NCBI GenBank assembly: GCA_902614395.1
Contig: CACMKW010000004.1
Span: forward strand, 36,278-100,277
DNA: 64,000 nt
Source of the DNA: an uncultured Alphaproteobacteria bacterium
GTDB taxonomy: Bacteria; Pseudomonadota; Alphaproteobacteria; HIMB59; GCA-002718135
Direction of reading: 5' to 3'
Part shown: piece after piece, positions 10,514-22,838 of the stretch
Position numbering within the stretch: position 1 is the stretch's first letter
Layout of the letters: every line of letters starts with the position of its first letter
Notes under the pieces: model-generated
The model's input: only the letters and a program-made list of their open reading frames with translations
The model's database searches: none
Told to the model about the DNA's origin: nothing
Program-made: the position numbers and the translations under genes

Positions 10514-11020
10514 TTATTTATCAGGTGAAAATAAACCGACTTTCATATCTTTAGCTTCATAAATTGTTTCACCATCAGCTTTTAAAATACCATCTCCAAC
10601 TCCTAAAATCAATTTTCTTAGTATAAGTCTTTTAAGAGATATATGGTAAGTTACTTTTTTTACTTTTTGTAATACCTGACCTGTAAACTTAACTTCACCA
10701 ACTCCTAAAGCCCTACCTTTTCCTGGTTGGCCAAGCCATCCTAAATAAAAACCAAGTAATTGCCACATAGCATCTAAACCTAAACAACCAGGCATTACCG
10801 GATCATCTTTAAAATGACATTCAAAAAACCATAAGTCTTCTTTAATATCTAATTCTGCAATAACCTCACCTTTAGAGAATTCTCCGCCAGTCTCATTTAT
10901 TGAAGTAATTCTATCAAACATTAACATTGGAGGCATTGGAAGTTGAGCATTCCCTTTTCCAAAAAGAACACCTTTTGCACAATCAATTAATTGATCGTAG
11001 GTAAATGAATTTTGTTTCAT
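10514..11020 (-). CDS. fabA: 3-hydroxydecanoyl-[ACP] dehydratase/isomerase FabA
   Basis: Dehydrates hydroxydecanoyl-ACP and isomerises it to the cis-3 product, the entry to unsaturated fatty acids. Hot-dog fold protein of 168 residues. Active site His69 in [17 protein letters not shown] and Asp83 in the same segment. It leads the fab operon. No Shine-Dalgarno sequence is visible before the ATG and promoter-like hexamers lie very close to it, so a leaderless message is possible. The irr gene often found before fabA in alphaproteobacteria is absent here. Confidence 0.95.
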   Translation of the reverse strand: MKQNSFTYDQLIDCAKGVLFGKGNAQLPMPPMLMFDRITSINETGGEFSKGEVIAELDIKEDLWFFECHFKDDPVMPGCLGLDAMWQLLGFYLGWLGQPGKGRALGVGEVKFTGQVLQKVKKVTYHISLKRLILRKLILGVGDGILKADGETIYEAKDMKVGLFSPDK

Positions 11021-11025
11021 AATTT

Positions 11026-11054
11026 AAATTAAACTTTTTTTATGTATTTATCAA
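11026..11054 (-). promoter_or_regulatory. Candidate fabA promoter
   Basis: On the minus strand, TTGATA (11054-11049), a 17-base spacer and TAATTT (11031-11026). The -10 match is weak. The predicted start would fall on or next to the fabA ATG at 11020, implying a leaderless mRNA. It lies in the 39-base gap between the thiF-like gene and fabA. Confidence 0.3.
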
Positions 11055-11059
11055 TTAAC

Positions 11060-11812
11060 TTAATCTGATTTTAAATAACAATCATGTTTACTTTTAATAA
11101 CAATATTATCAATGCTTAATTTTTTTCCATCAGAAATTGTCATTATATTAGTTTCATCTTTTAAATTTAAATAGAAATTAATTATTTTTTGAGCAGCGAT
11201 CAAACCTGCTAACCCTGCAGAAATGCCTGAAATACCTACTACATCACATCTGGGAAGATCAACATCATCTTTGTTAGGAAATATACAATTTAAACATAGA
11301 TGATTATTTTTATTTGAATTATTGAAAAGAATTATTTGTAAATCATGTCTTAATGCAGAGGAATATAAAAAATTGATTGAGTTTTTAAGACAATATTCAT
11401 TTAATAATCTAGAACTGAACCAATCATCAGTTGCATCAACAATTATAGAACATTCTTTTAAAAAATTTAAATTTAAAGAATTAATATTTTCATCAATAGT
11501 ATGAATTTTACATTCAGTATTGATTAATTGTAATTTATTTTTAGCTACATCAACCTTTTTTCTTCCAATATCATTTAAATTAAACAAAATTTGTCTATTA
11601 AGATTACTTTTTTCAATAATGTCTCCATCAACTATTAACAATTCTTTTATTCCAGAGTTGACTAAATATTGACTTAAAGGACACCCTATACCTCCCATAC
11701 CCACAATCCCAATTTTTATATTTGATAATTTTTTTAAGTTTTCTTCAGAAAATTCTTTTAAAATAAATAATCTGCTGAAAATTTTATATTCTTCTTCAGA
11801 GTAATTATTCAT
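11060..11812 (-). CDS. ThiF/MoeB/HesA-family adenylyltransferase
   Basis: E1-like enzyme that adenylates the C-terminus of a ubiquitin-like sulfur carrier (ThiS or MoaD type). A Rossmann fold with GMGGIGCPLSQYL binds ATP, SNLNRQILF carries the conserved arginine, and DATDDWFSSRLLN is the following family motif. A CLNC pair (zinc site) is present, but the second zinc pair near the C-terminus is reduced to HDC. Cys in LPRCDVVGISG fits the ThiF position that bonds the carrier. Neither thiS nor moaD is nearby, so ThiF versus MoeB cannot be decided. It is last in ubiE-coaBC-thiF. Confidence 0.8.
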   Translation of the reverse strand: MNNYSEEEYKIFSRLFILKEFSEENLKKLSNIKIGIVGMGGIGCPLSQYLVNSGIKELLIVDGDIIEKSNLNRQILFNLNDIGRKKVDVAKNKLQLINTECKIHTIDENINSLNLNFLKECSIIVDATDDWFSSRLLNEYCLKNSINFLYSSALRHDLQIILFNNSNKNNHLCLNCIFPNKDDVDLPRCDVVGISGISAGLAGLIAAQKIINFYLNLKDETNIMTISDGKKLSIDNIVIKSKHDCYLKSD

Positions 11813-11816
11813 AATT

Positions 11817-12986
11817 CTATATAGAACTATAAATTTGTTTTATAATTTGCTTTGCACAATTTACCTTTGTCATTTTTTTAAATTTTTTTATCTGGTTTTT
11901 TGTAATTATTGATATCCGATTATAATCTGAACCAAAAACTTTATTTTTACTATCGATTTTATTGTAAACCATCATATCACATTTTTTATCAACTAATTTT
12001 TTTTTGGCATTATCAATGCTCCCCGTTTCTGCGGCAAAACCAACTAAAAATTTAGGCCTCTTAGTTTTACTTTTTCCAATTTTTTCTAAAATATCAATAT
12101 TCTTATAAAGACTAATATTTAATTTTTCATTTTTTTTAATCTTGGATTTATTTATATTTTTATTTTTGAAATCAGATACTGCAGCAGTAAAAATTCCTAT
12201 ATCAATTTTAGAAATTTTTCTTATTTTTTGATACATTTCGTTTGCTGATTTTATTTGAATAAATTTTAAATTTGGTGGAGGATCTAAATTTGTTGGTCCA
12301 GATATCAAGGTTACATCCGCTCCATATAAAACTAACTGTGAAGCAATTTCATAGCCTTGTTTCCCAGATGATTGATTTGAAATAAACCTAACTGGATCAA
12401 TCATTTCAATTGTCGGTCCTGCAGTTACTAGGCATTTTTTATTTTTTAACAAATTAACATTTTCTAGTCTGTTTAAAATTCTATTTACTATATTTTTTGA
12501 GTTTTCAATTCTGCCTAACCCAAATTCTCCACACTTTAGATTTCCAACTGTAGGTCCAATAAACTCATGACCGCTATCTTTTAATAATTTCACATTTTTT
12601 TGATTAATTTTATTATGCCACATAAAACTATTCATTGCTGGGACAAAAAAAATTTTTTTATTTGAAGCAAGCAACGTATTAGAAGCTAAATTATCTCCAT
12701 ATCCATTAGCAAATTTTGCAATAGAATTAGCTGTTGCTGGACATATAACTATTATATCATTATCTCTTGATAAATTAATATGAAGCATCTTATTTTTTTT
12801 CTCATCTTCATCAGTAAATATTCTATTTTTAAGTAATTTTTTTATATCTGATATTTTTACATACTTCTTTGCTTCTTTAGTTAGTATGCAACTAATATTA
12901 ACTTCTTTATTATTAAGTAAAGTAATAATTTCTTTACATCTAGACGCTGCTATAGAACCAGATATTATTAACAATATTTTATTCAT
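11817..12986 (-). CDS. coaBC: Bifunctional phosphopantothenoylcysteine decarboxylase/synthetase CoaBC
   Basis: Two consecutive steps of coenzyme A synthesis. The N-terminal CoaC flavoprotein part (about 1-175) has His69 (HINLSRDND), the PAMN segment and the catalytic Cys152 in LKCGEFGLGR. The C-terminal CoaB part (about 185-389) has VTAGPTIEMIDPVRFISN, SSGKQGYEIA and FLVGFAAET. Overlaps the ubiE stop by one base. In many alphaproteobacteria ubiB precedes and dut follows this gene; neither is here. Confidence 0.95.
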   Translation of the reverse strand: MNKILLIISGSIAASRCKEIITLLNNKEVNISCILTKEAKKYVKISDIKKLLKNRIFTDEDEKKNKMLHINLSRDNDIIVICPATANSIAKFANGYGDNLASNTLLASNKKIFFVPAMNSFMWHNKINQKNVKLLKDSGHEFIGPTVGNLKCGEFGLGRIENSKNIVNRILNRLENVNLLKNKKCLVTAGPTIEMIDPVRFISNQSSGKQGYEIASQLVLYGADVTLISGPTNLDPPPNLKFIQIKSANEMYQKIRKISKIDIGIFTAAVSDFKNKNINKSKIKKNEKLNISLYKNIDILEKIGKSKTKRPKFLVGFAAETGSIDNAKKKLVDKKCDMMVYNKIDSKNKVFGSDYNRISIITKNQIKKFKKMTKVNCAKQIIKQIYSSI

Positions 12987-13717
12987 TATAGTTTATAGCC
13001 AGTATGTATGGCTACAATTCCATTAAATAAATTAATAGTCTCAACTTTCGTAAATCCACAATCACTTAGATTTTTGCTAAGTTCTTCTTGTGATGGAAAC
13101 AAATCAATACTTTCACTCAAATATTTATAAGCATTCTTATCTTTAGCAACTAATTCTCCTAACAGAGGTAAAATCTTTGATTTGTAAATTTTATATGAAC
13201 TTGATACCAAAGATGATTTAGGTGTACTAAATTCTAGGCAACAATATTTACCACCAGGTTTAAGAACTCTGTAAGCCTCTTTTATAGATAATAAATACTC
13301 CGTCACATTTCTTAAGCAGAAAGAAATAGTATATTTATCAAAAAAATTATTTTCAAAATTTAAGTTTTCAGCATTACCAATAAAATATTTTATATTTTTT
13401 TCTTTTCTTAATCTTTTTCTTCCTTCTAATAACATTTCTTCATTTAGATCTAAAAGATAAAGATTGGTTGATAAATTTTCTTTTAAAATTTCGCTGGCAA
13501 TATCACCAGAACCAGAACCAACATCCAAGATAATTTCATTTTCTTTTAGATCCACAGTCTCTACAAATCTTTTTTTCCATAAACGATGCATACCTAAACT
13601 CATTAAATCATTCATAATATCGTAGCTTGGAGCTACGCTTGAAAATACATTCTGAACAAGTTTAGTCTTTTGTTTTGAATTTACTTTTGTATAACCAAAA
13701 TTATAATCTTTTTTCAT
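12986..13717 (-). CDS. ubiE: Demethylmenaquinone/2-octaprenyl-methoxy-benzoquinol methyltransferase UbiE
   Basis: C-methylation step of ubiquinone synthesis. UbiE marks: VFSSVAPSYDIMNDLMSLG, HRLWKKRFV, the SAM motif ILDVGSGSGDIA and SFCLRNVTEYLLSIKEAYRVLKPGG. Its 243 residues are family length. The start codon lies one base from that of mutM, which runs the other way, so its promoter and any ribosome-binding site must lie inside mutM. An AGGT-like sequence is present about 12 bases before the ATG on the minus strand. Confidence 0.95.
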   Translation of the reverse strand: MKKDYNFGYTKVNSKQKTKLVQNVFSSVAPSYDIMNDLMSLGMHRLWKKRFVETVDLKENEIILDVGSGSGDIASEILKENLSTNLYLLDLNEEMLLEGRKRLRKEKNIKYFIGNAENLNFENNFFDKYTISFCLRNVTEYLLSIKEAYRVLKPGGKYCCLEFSTPKSSLVSSSYKIYKSKILPLLGELVAKDKNAYKYLSESIDLFPSQEELSKNLSDCGFTKVETINLFNGIVAIHTGYKL

Positions 13718-13718
13718 T

Positions 13719-14537
13719 ATGCCAGAATTACCTGAAGTTGAAACTACAGTTAAAGGACTTAGTGTAATTTTGAATCAAAAAATATCTAATGTTAAAATTC
13801 ATACTTCAAAACTTCGTTTTAAAATTCCAAATAATATAATTAATATACTACGTAACTCCAAGATATCCAACCTAAGACGTATAGCAAAGTTTATAATCAT
13901 AGATTTAGGTACAGATTATTCTCTAGTAATACATCTAGGTATGTCAGGAAGATTAAAAACTGCTAATAAAAGCTACAAACGAATAAAACATGATCATTTT
14001 GTTATGTACTTTTTAAGTGGAATGATACTTGTTTATCATGATCCAAGGAAATTTGGATTTATAGACATAATAAAAACAAAAGATCTACAAAAACAAAAGT
14101 ATATATTTAGTTTGGGTGTAGATGCACTGAGTCCAAATCTTACAGCACAAATGATATTTGAAAAAATTTCAAAATCTGAGGTCCCAATAAAGCAGATTTT
14201 ACTAAATCAAAAATTAATTGCTGGTATAGGCAATATCTATGCATCGGAAATTCTATTTGATTCTAAAATTTCACCACTTTCATTGGGTAAAGATTTAGAA
14301 ATTAGTCTCATTATGAAACTAATTAAGTCCATTAGAAAAATTTTAAAGAAAGCAATTAAATATGGAGGATCGAGTATACGAGATTATAGGTCTACTGACG
14401 GTACATTAGGAAACTTTCAGTCAAATTTTAAGGTTTATAATAAAGAAGGAAAAAAAATAGGTGGAGATAAGGTTAAAAAGATCGTTCAATACGGAAGATC
14501 TACTTTTTATTGTCCAAAACTACAAAATAACAAGTAA
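13719..14537 (+). CDS. mutM: Formamidopyrimidine-DNA glycosylase MutM/Fpg with degenerate zinc finger
   Basis: Removes 8-oxoguanine and other oxidised purines and cuts the abasic site. The N-terminus PELPEVETTVKGL holds the catalytic Pro and Glu, RRIAKFIIIDL the conserved Lys, and HLGMSGRL and YHDPRKFGF are intact, as is the helix-two-turn-helix (IAGIGNIYASEILF). The C-terminal finger is abnormal: of the usual C-x2-C...C-x2-C only Cys265 (YCPKLQ) remains, though the DNA-contacting GRST (Arg260) is kept. So it may work with a zincless finger, as NEIL1 does. Divergent from ubiE with a one-base gap. Confidence 0.93.
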   Translation: MPELPEVETTVKGLSVILNQKISNVKIHTSKLRFKIPNNIINILRNSKISNLRRIAKFIIIDLGTDYSLVIHLGMSGRLKTANKSYKRIKHDHFVMYFLSGMILVYHDPRKFGFIDIIKTKDLQKQKYIFSLGVDALSPNLTAQMIFEKISKSEVPIKQILLNQKLIAGIGNIYASEILFDSKISPLSLGKDLEISLIMKLIKSIRKILKKAIKYGGSSIRDYRSTDGTLGNFQSNFKVYNKEGKKIGGDKVKKIVQYGRSTFYCPKLQNNK

Positions 14538-14555
14538 TTCTATATTAAATATTAA

Positions 14556-14583
14556 TTGACTTAATTTATTTTGAATTTATAGC
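14556..14583 (+). promoter_or_regulatory. Candidate rpsT promoter
   Basis: TTGACT at 14556-14561 (five of six -35 bases), a 16-base spacer and TATAGC at 14578-14583. The predicted start falls near 14590, the A of the rpsT ATG. With no Shine-Dalgarno sequence in the gap, this suggests a leaderless mRNA. Confidence 0.5.
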
Positions 14584-14589
14584 ACGCAT

Positions 14590-14850
14590 ATGGCTAATCA
14601 TGCTTCTGCAAAAAAAAGATCTAGACAGAACAAAACTAGAAATACTGTTAATTCTCAATACTTGTCCAAGTTTAGAAAAGCTCTAAATAAATTTAAAACT
14701 TCAGTTGAAGCAAAAAATGAGGAAGAAATTCAAAAATCCTTAAGCAATGTCAACTCAATAATGGCCAGAGCATCAAAAAAAGGTATATTTAAAAAAGAAT
14801 ACATATCCAGAAAGTTATCCTCCTTATCAAAACAAATTTCAAAAAAATAA
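14590..14850 (+). CDS. rpsT: 30S ribosomal protein S20
   Basis: Binds 16S rRNA 5' and 3' minor domains. The start ANHASAKKRSRQNKTRN is the S20 signature, the 86 residues are family length and highly basic, and the helical second half ends ARASKKGIFKKEYISRKLSSL. It lies just before dnaA, an order seen in several alphaproteobacteria. No ribosome-binding site is visible. A run of T follows the stop, but no G/C stem. Confidence 0.96.
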   Translation: MANHASAKKRSRQNKTRNTVNSQYLSKFRKALNKFKTSVEAKNEEEIQKSLSNVNSIMARASKKGIFKKEYISRKLSSLSKQISKK

Positions 14851-14951
14851 TTTTTTTTTAAATTTTTTCACTTTTCTTCTTGCTAAAAATACTTAAAGGG
14901 TGTTGATTAAGTAAATTAATTTGGTGATTAAATTTTACGACTTTAGATTTT

Positions 14952-14979
14952 TTGCGTAAAATTTTTTAAGATATAAAAT
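14952..14979 (+). promoter_or_regulatory. dnaA: Candidate dnaA promoter in the 146-base rpsT-dnaA gap
   Basis: TTGCGT at 14952-14957, a 16-base spacer and TAAAAT at 14974-14979 (five of six -10 bases). Start predicted near 14986, leaving a leader of about 11 bases that contains the unusually strong GGGGGA ribosome-binding site at 14989-14994. The rest of the gap (14851-14951) is AT-rich with T-runs; I saw no cluster of DnaA boxes in it. Confidence 0.4.
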
Positions 14980-14996
14980 CATCTTGTTGGGGGAAA

Positions 14997-16391
14997 ATGG
15001 ATAATACATCTACTATATTTGAAGACAGTAAATGGTTATCCTTTAAAAAAAATCTTAAAAAAAATGTTGGTGATTCAGCCTATAACAACTGGCTGAAACA
15101 TTTAAACTTCGTTTCTCTTCAAGAAAATACTATAACATTTTCTGTACCAACAAAGTTTTTAAGAGATTGGATAGTTAATAATTATTCTGACAAGATAAAA
15201 AGTGAAGCAAAAAATCATATTGAAAAAATTGACACTATTAAATTTGTTGTTAAACCTTCAGGTGGAAGAATAGTTCCAGGCACAACTAGAACTATTAAAA
15301 GCAATGATAATCACTGGAAATCCTCAATGGATTTAAGATCTAATCAATCCTCGACATATCCTAACGAATTTGGAGCTCCATTAGATCCCAGATTTACTTT
15401 TGAAAATTTTGTAGTTGGAAAACCTAATGAACTAGCTTTTGCAGCATCTCAAAGAGTATCTGAAGCAAATAAAATTACATTCAATCCATTATTTCTATGT
15501 GGCGGTGTTGGTTTGGGAAAAACTCATTTGATGCATGCCATAGGTTGGAAAATAAAAGAACAACAACCTGAGAGAAAAGTTATTTATCTTTCAGCAGAAA
15601 AATTTATGTATCAATTTGTAAGAGCACTTAGATATAAAGATACCTCTGCATTTAAAGAACAGTTTAGATCTATCGATGTACTCATGATTGATGATGTGCA
15701 ATTCATAAGTGGAAAAGACAATACGCAAGAGGAATTCTTTCATACATTCAATGCTTTGATTGAACAAAATAAACAAATAGTGATATCAGCAGATAAAACG
15801 CCTACCGACCTTGATGGAGTTCAAGAAAGATTAAAATCTAGATTAGGTTGCGGTCTCGTAGCGGACATTCATCCAACAACATATGAACTTAGACTAGGTA
15901 TATTAATAGAAAAAGCTCACAAGAGAGGTGTTGAAATCCCTCCAAAAGTTTTAGAATTCTTATCTCATAGAATAATTTCAAATGTTAGAGAAATGGAAGG
16001 TGCCCTAAATAGACTAGTTGCTCATGCAACATTAGTAGGAACTGCTATTACTGTTGAAACAGCTCAATTAGTTCTTCAAGACTTGTTAAAATCTTCTAAT
16101 AAAAAAATAACAATTGAAGAAATTCAAAAGAAAGTAGCAGAACATTTCAACATTAGAATTACAGATATGCATTCACCAAGAAGATCTAGATCTGTTGCAA
16201 GACCTAGACAGATTGCAATGTACTTAGCAAAATCCATAACATCAAGATCTTTGCCCGAGATTGGCAGGAAATTTGGTGGAAGAGATCATACAACCGTAAT
16301 GCATGCTGTTAAAAAAATTGAAGAGCTCAAGCTATCAGATGTTAATTTTAATGAAGATTTAGAATTGTTAAAAAGACTTATAGATTCTTAA
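14997..16391 (+). CDS. dnaA: Chromosomal replication initiator protein DnaA
   Basis: AAA+ ATPase that melts the replication origin. Domain I (about 1-80) begins WLSFKKNLKKNVGDSAYNNWL; after a short linker, domain III (about 120-340) has Walker A GGVGLGKTH and Walker B MIDDVQF; domain IV (about 370-464) carries the DnaA-box helix-turn-helix ending FGGRDHTTVMHAVKKI. At 464 residues it is a compact DnaA, with little linker. GGGGGA precedes the ATG. It heads dnaA-dnaN-recF-gyrB, the ancestral bacterial cluster. Confidence 0.97.
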   Translation: MDNTSTIFEDSKWLSFKKNLKKNVGDSAYNNWLKHLNFVSLQENTITFSVPTKFLRDWIVNNYSDKIKSEAKNHIEKIDTIKFVVKPSGGRIVPGTTRTIKSNDNHWKSSMDLRSNQSSTYPNEFGAPLDPRFTFENFVVGKPNELAFAASQRVSEANKITFNPLFLCGGVGLGKTHLMHAIGWKIKEQQPERKVIYLSAEKFMYQFVRALRYKDTSAFKEQFRSIDVLMIDDVQFISGKDNTQEEFFHTFNALIEQNKQIVISADKTPTDLDGVQERLKSRLGCGLVADIHPTTYELRLGILIEKAHKRGVEIPPKVLEFLSHRIISNVREMEGALNRLVAHATLVGTAITVETAQLVLQDLLKSSNKKITIEEIQKKVAEHFNIRITDMHSPRRSRSVARPRQIAMYLAKSITSRSLPEIGRKFGGRDHTTVMHAVKKIEELKLSDVNFNEDLELLKRLIDS

Positions 16392-16414
16392 TTTTTTTTA
16401 TCATATGCTTAACT

Positions 16415-17530
16415 ATGAAATTTAAAATAGTTCGTAGAAATTTTTTTAAAACCTTATCTCATCTTCAGGGAATAGTTGATAAAAAAAATTCATTACCAAT
16501 ACTATCTAATATATTAATAGAGGCTAAAGATAATTTATTAACACTATCATCAACAGATATGGATATCTCTATTATTGAAAGAATTGATTGTAATGTTTTT
16601 GAAGATGGTGCAACAACTATTAATTCACAAATTCTATACGACATTGTAAGAAAAATTGATGATAATAGTGAAATAGAAATTATTTCAAATGATGGAAAAT
16701 TATTAACCCTTCGATCCAATGGATCAAGATTTTCATTAGCTTGTCTGCCTAAAGAAGATTTTCCAATAATTGATCAAAATAATTCTGGTGTTAATATTAA
16801 AATTAATTCACACATAATTTTCAAATTAATAGATAAAACTAAGTTTGCTATATCAAATGAAGAAACAAGATATTTTTTGAATGGTTTATATTTTAATGTA
16901 AATAAGGAACAAAATAAAAATATTGTTACTCTTGTAGGAACTGATGGCCATCGTTTAGCAAAATTTAGTCATTATATAGAAGAAAATATAGATGAAGTAT
17001 CTGGAGTAATTATTCCTAAAAAAACTATCTATGAGTTATCAAAATTACTATCAGAAAGAGATCAAAGTGTTTTGATTTCAATAAGCTCTAATAAAATTAT
17101 ATTTACGATAGACAATATAATATTTATTTCAAAATTAATTGATGGAAGTTTCCCAGATTATAAAAGAGTTATTCCAAATGATAATTTAAATATTTTAAAA
17201 ATTAATAGAGAAATATTATTGTCAGCAGTAGATAGGGTGAGCACAATTGCTAATGAAAAATCACCCGTAATTAAATTTAAGTTATTACAAAATGTACTTA
17301 ATTTAAATACAATAAATAATGAAAGCAGCACTGCTTCTGAAGATTTAAAAATAAACTATAATGGTGATGATATTGAAATTGGCTTCAATTCAAAATACAT
17401 TATGGATATTGTTAACAATTTAGAAGATGAGGAAATTTTAATTAATTTGAAAGATAATACATCTCCAATAATTGCAACCGAAAACTCAAATAGCAATTTA
17501 GTTTATGTTTTGATGCCAATGAGAGTTTAG
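16415..17530 (+). CDS. dnaN: DNA polymerase III beta subunit (sliding clamp)
   Basis: Ring-shaped processivity factor. Three similar clamp domains fill 371 residues; recognisable segments are LPILSNILIEA near the start, TDGHRLAKF in the middle and the C-terminal YVLMPMRV. It lies 23 bases after dnaA and three bases before recF, so the three are probably one transcript. No ribosome-binding site is clear in the short gap. Confidence 0.96.
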   Translation: MKFKIVRRNFFKTLSHLQGIVDKKNSLPILSNILIEAKDNLLTLSSTDMDISIIERIDCNVFEDGATTINSQILYDIVRKIDDNSEIEIISNDGKLLTLRSNGSRFSLACLPKEDFPIIDQNNSGVNIKINSHIIFKLIDKTKFAISNEETRYFLNGLYFNVNKEQNKNIVTLVGTDGHRLAKFSHYIEENIDEVSGVIIPKKTIYELSKLLSERDQSVLISISSNKIIFTIDNIIFISKLIDGSFPDYKRVIPNDNLNILKINREILLSAVDRVSTIANEKSPVIKFKLLQNVLNLNTINNESSTASEDLKINYNGDDIEIGFNSKYIMDIVNNLEDEEILINLKDNTSPIIATENSNSNLVYVLMPMRV

Positions 17531-17533
17531 AAT

Positions 17534-21078
<3,545 letters not shown>

Positions 21079-21084
21079 ACTTTA

Positions 21085-22314
21085 ATGAATACAATTTTAC
21101 TTGGAAATTTAATCAAAATAAGATGGATAGCAATCTTTGGTCAGGTCTTAGCAATTTTTTTTGTATCATTTGTCATCAAAATTCAAATTCCCTTCTTTGA
21201 AACTCTTACAATAATCTTATTATCAGTTGCAGTAAATTTTTATTCTTATTATGAAGAAAGAAAAAATAAATCTATTAGTAACACAAAAGCTTTTTCATAT
21301 TTACTTTTTGATACCTTGCAATTAGGTTTTTTATTATTTTTGACAGGAGGAATTATTAATCCTTTTTCAATATTAATTTTAGCGCCAGTAATTACATCTG
21401 CATCATATTTGCCTGCATTAATGACAGTTATTCTCTCAACTATTTCAATAATTATTATAGTAATATTAAATTTTAATTATATTCCTCTCGATCTTGGACC
21501 TAAATTTTTTTTGCCAAATCTTTATAGTTTTGGTTTAGTTTCCTCATTAATTATTACGGTAATTTTTATTGCTATTTACGCCTATTTATTTGCAAGTTCG
21601 TCGAGAAAAATTTCAAACGCGCTTTCAGTTTCAAAATTACAAATTTTAAATCAAAAGAAAATGACTGAAGTAGGCTCTCTTAGTGCTGCTGCAGCTCATG
21701 AATTAGGCACACCACTTAATACAATATTTTTAATTTTAAACGATTTATTAAAAGAAAAAAAATTAATTGAGGATAAAAATATAGTTAAAGATATTGTGTT
21801 GCTAAAATCACAAGCAGAAAGATGTAAAGAAATATTACAAAGTTTTTCAAAAAACCCCCATAAATTAAAAGACAATTTTTTAGAAAAAGTAAAAATATCT
21901 GATTTAATTAAAATAAACTTTGATAAATTTAATAAAAATAAAAATTTAATTTTAAAAATAAATCCTTCAGAGTCTGAACCTGAGATTCTTTATAGAGACG
22001 AAATAATGTATGCTTTGGGTAACATAATCCAAAACGCAATATTCTACTCTATTAATACAATTATAATTGAATTAAACTATGGAAAAACATTAGTTAATAT
22101 AACTATATCGGATGATGGAAATGGCTTTTCCAAAGATATAATTGATAAATTAGGAGAGCCATATGTTTCTAAAAACAATCATGGAATGGGATTAGGTATA
22201 TTTATAGCAAAAAACCTAATTGAAAATATGGGCGGCAACCTTGATTTTTATAATTCTAAAGATGACAATGCTGTTGTTGAAATTAATTTCGATAACTCTA
22301 TCTTAAATATATGA
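21085..22314 (+). CDS. regB: Redox-sensing histidine kinase RegB/PrrB/ActS
   Basis: Membrane kinase that senses the ubiquinone pool and redox state and phosphorylates RegA. About six membrane segments fill residues 8-170 and include LTGGIINPF, the RegB quinone-site motif. The H-box AAAAHELGTPLNT holds His205; Cys247 in AERCKEIL matches the redox-active cysteine of Rhodobacter RegB by context. The ATPase domain has NAIFYS (N-box), DDGNGF and HGMGLGIFIAKNL. It overlaps regA by four bases, forming an operon downstream of gyrB. Confidence 0.93.
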   Translation: MNTILLGNLIKIRWIAIFGQVLAIFFVSFVIKIQIPFFETLTIILLSVAVNFYSYYEERKNKSISNTKAFSYLLFDTLQLGFLLFLTGGIINPFSILILAPVITSASYLPALMTVILSTISIIIIVILNFNYIPLDLGPKFFLPNLYSFGLVSSLIITVIFIAIYAYLFASSSRKISNALSVSKLQILNQKKMTEVGSLSAAAAHELGTPLNTIFLILNDLLKEKKLIEDKNIVKDIVLLKSQAERCKEILQSFSKNPHKLKDNFLEKVKISDLIKINFDKFNKNKNLILKINPSESEPEILYRDEIMYALGNIIQNAIFYSINTIIIELNYGKTLVNITISDDGNGFSKDIIDKLGEPYVSKNNHGMGLGIFIAKNLIENMGGNLDFYNSKDDNAVVEINFDNSILNI

Positions 22315-22838
22315 ATATGAAATTACTGATTGTAGATGACGACCTTCCTTTTAGAGAAAGACTTACAAGATCAATGGAAAAAAAAGGTTTTGAAGTAATT
22401 TCTTCTCCAGGTTTTAAAGATTCATTAACAAAGGTTAATGAGAATAAATTTGATTATGCAGTTGTTGATATGAGATTAGAAGATGGGTCTGGATTAGAAT
22501 TAGTAAAAGAACTGCAAAAGATCAGTCCTCAAACCAAATCACTTCTACTAACTGGTTATGGAAATATCGCAACAGCAGTAGCTGCAATTAAATCCGGAGC
22601 AATCGACTATCTACCAAAACCAGCAGAAATTGATCAAATTTATGATGCTCTTACTAATTCAAAAGAAATACTACCTCCTCCACCAGAAAATCCAATGACA
22701 GCAGATCGAATTAGATGGGAACATATTCAAAGAGTGTTTATACAGTGTAATAGAAATGTATCTGAAACGGCTAGAAGATTAAGAATGCATAGACGCACAT
22801 TACAGAGAATACTGAATAAACATGCCCCAAGAGAATAG
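22311..22838 (+). CDS. regA: Response regulator RegA/PrrA/ActR
   Basis: Global regulator of respiration, carbon and nitrogen use in alphaproteobacteria. Receiver domain (about 4-120) with phospho-acceptor Asp53 in VVDMRLEDGSG, followed by the nearly invariant RegA linker LPPPPENPMTADRIRWEHI and a Fis-type helix-turn-helix NVSETARRLRMHRRTLQRIL. At 175 residues it is family length. A second in-frame ATG two codons later could be the true start. The end overlaps the next gene by 17 bases. Confidence 0.95.
   Translation: MNMKLLIVDDDLPFRERLTRSMEKKGFEVISSPGFKDSLTKVNENKFDYAVVDMRLEDGSGLELVKELQKISPQTKSLLLTGYGNIATAVAAIKSGAIDYLPKPAEIDQIYDALTNSKEILPPPPENPMTADRIRWEHIQRVFIQCNRNVSETARRLRMHRRTLQRILNKHAPRE

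Noticed and set aside
14851..15060. Possible replication origin (TTATCC at 14815-14820 and 15036-15041)
   Set aside because: Only 6 or 7 of 9 bases match the DnaA box, both lie inside genes, and there is no cluster or AT-rich unwinding element that stands out from the background.
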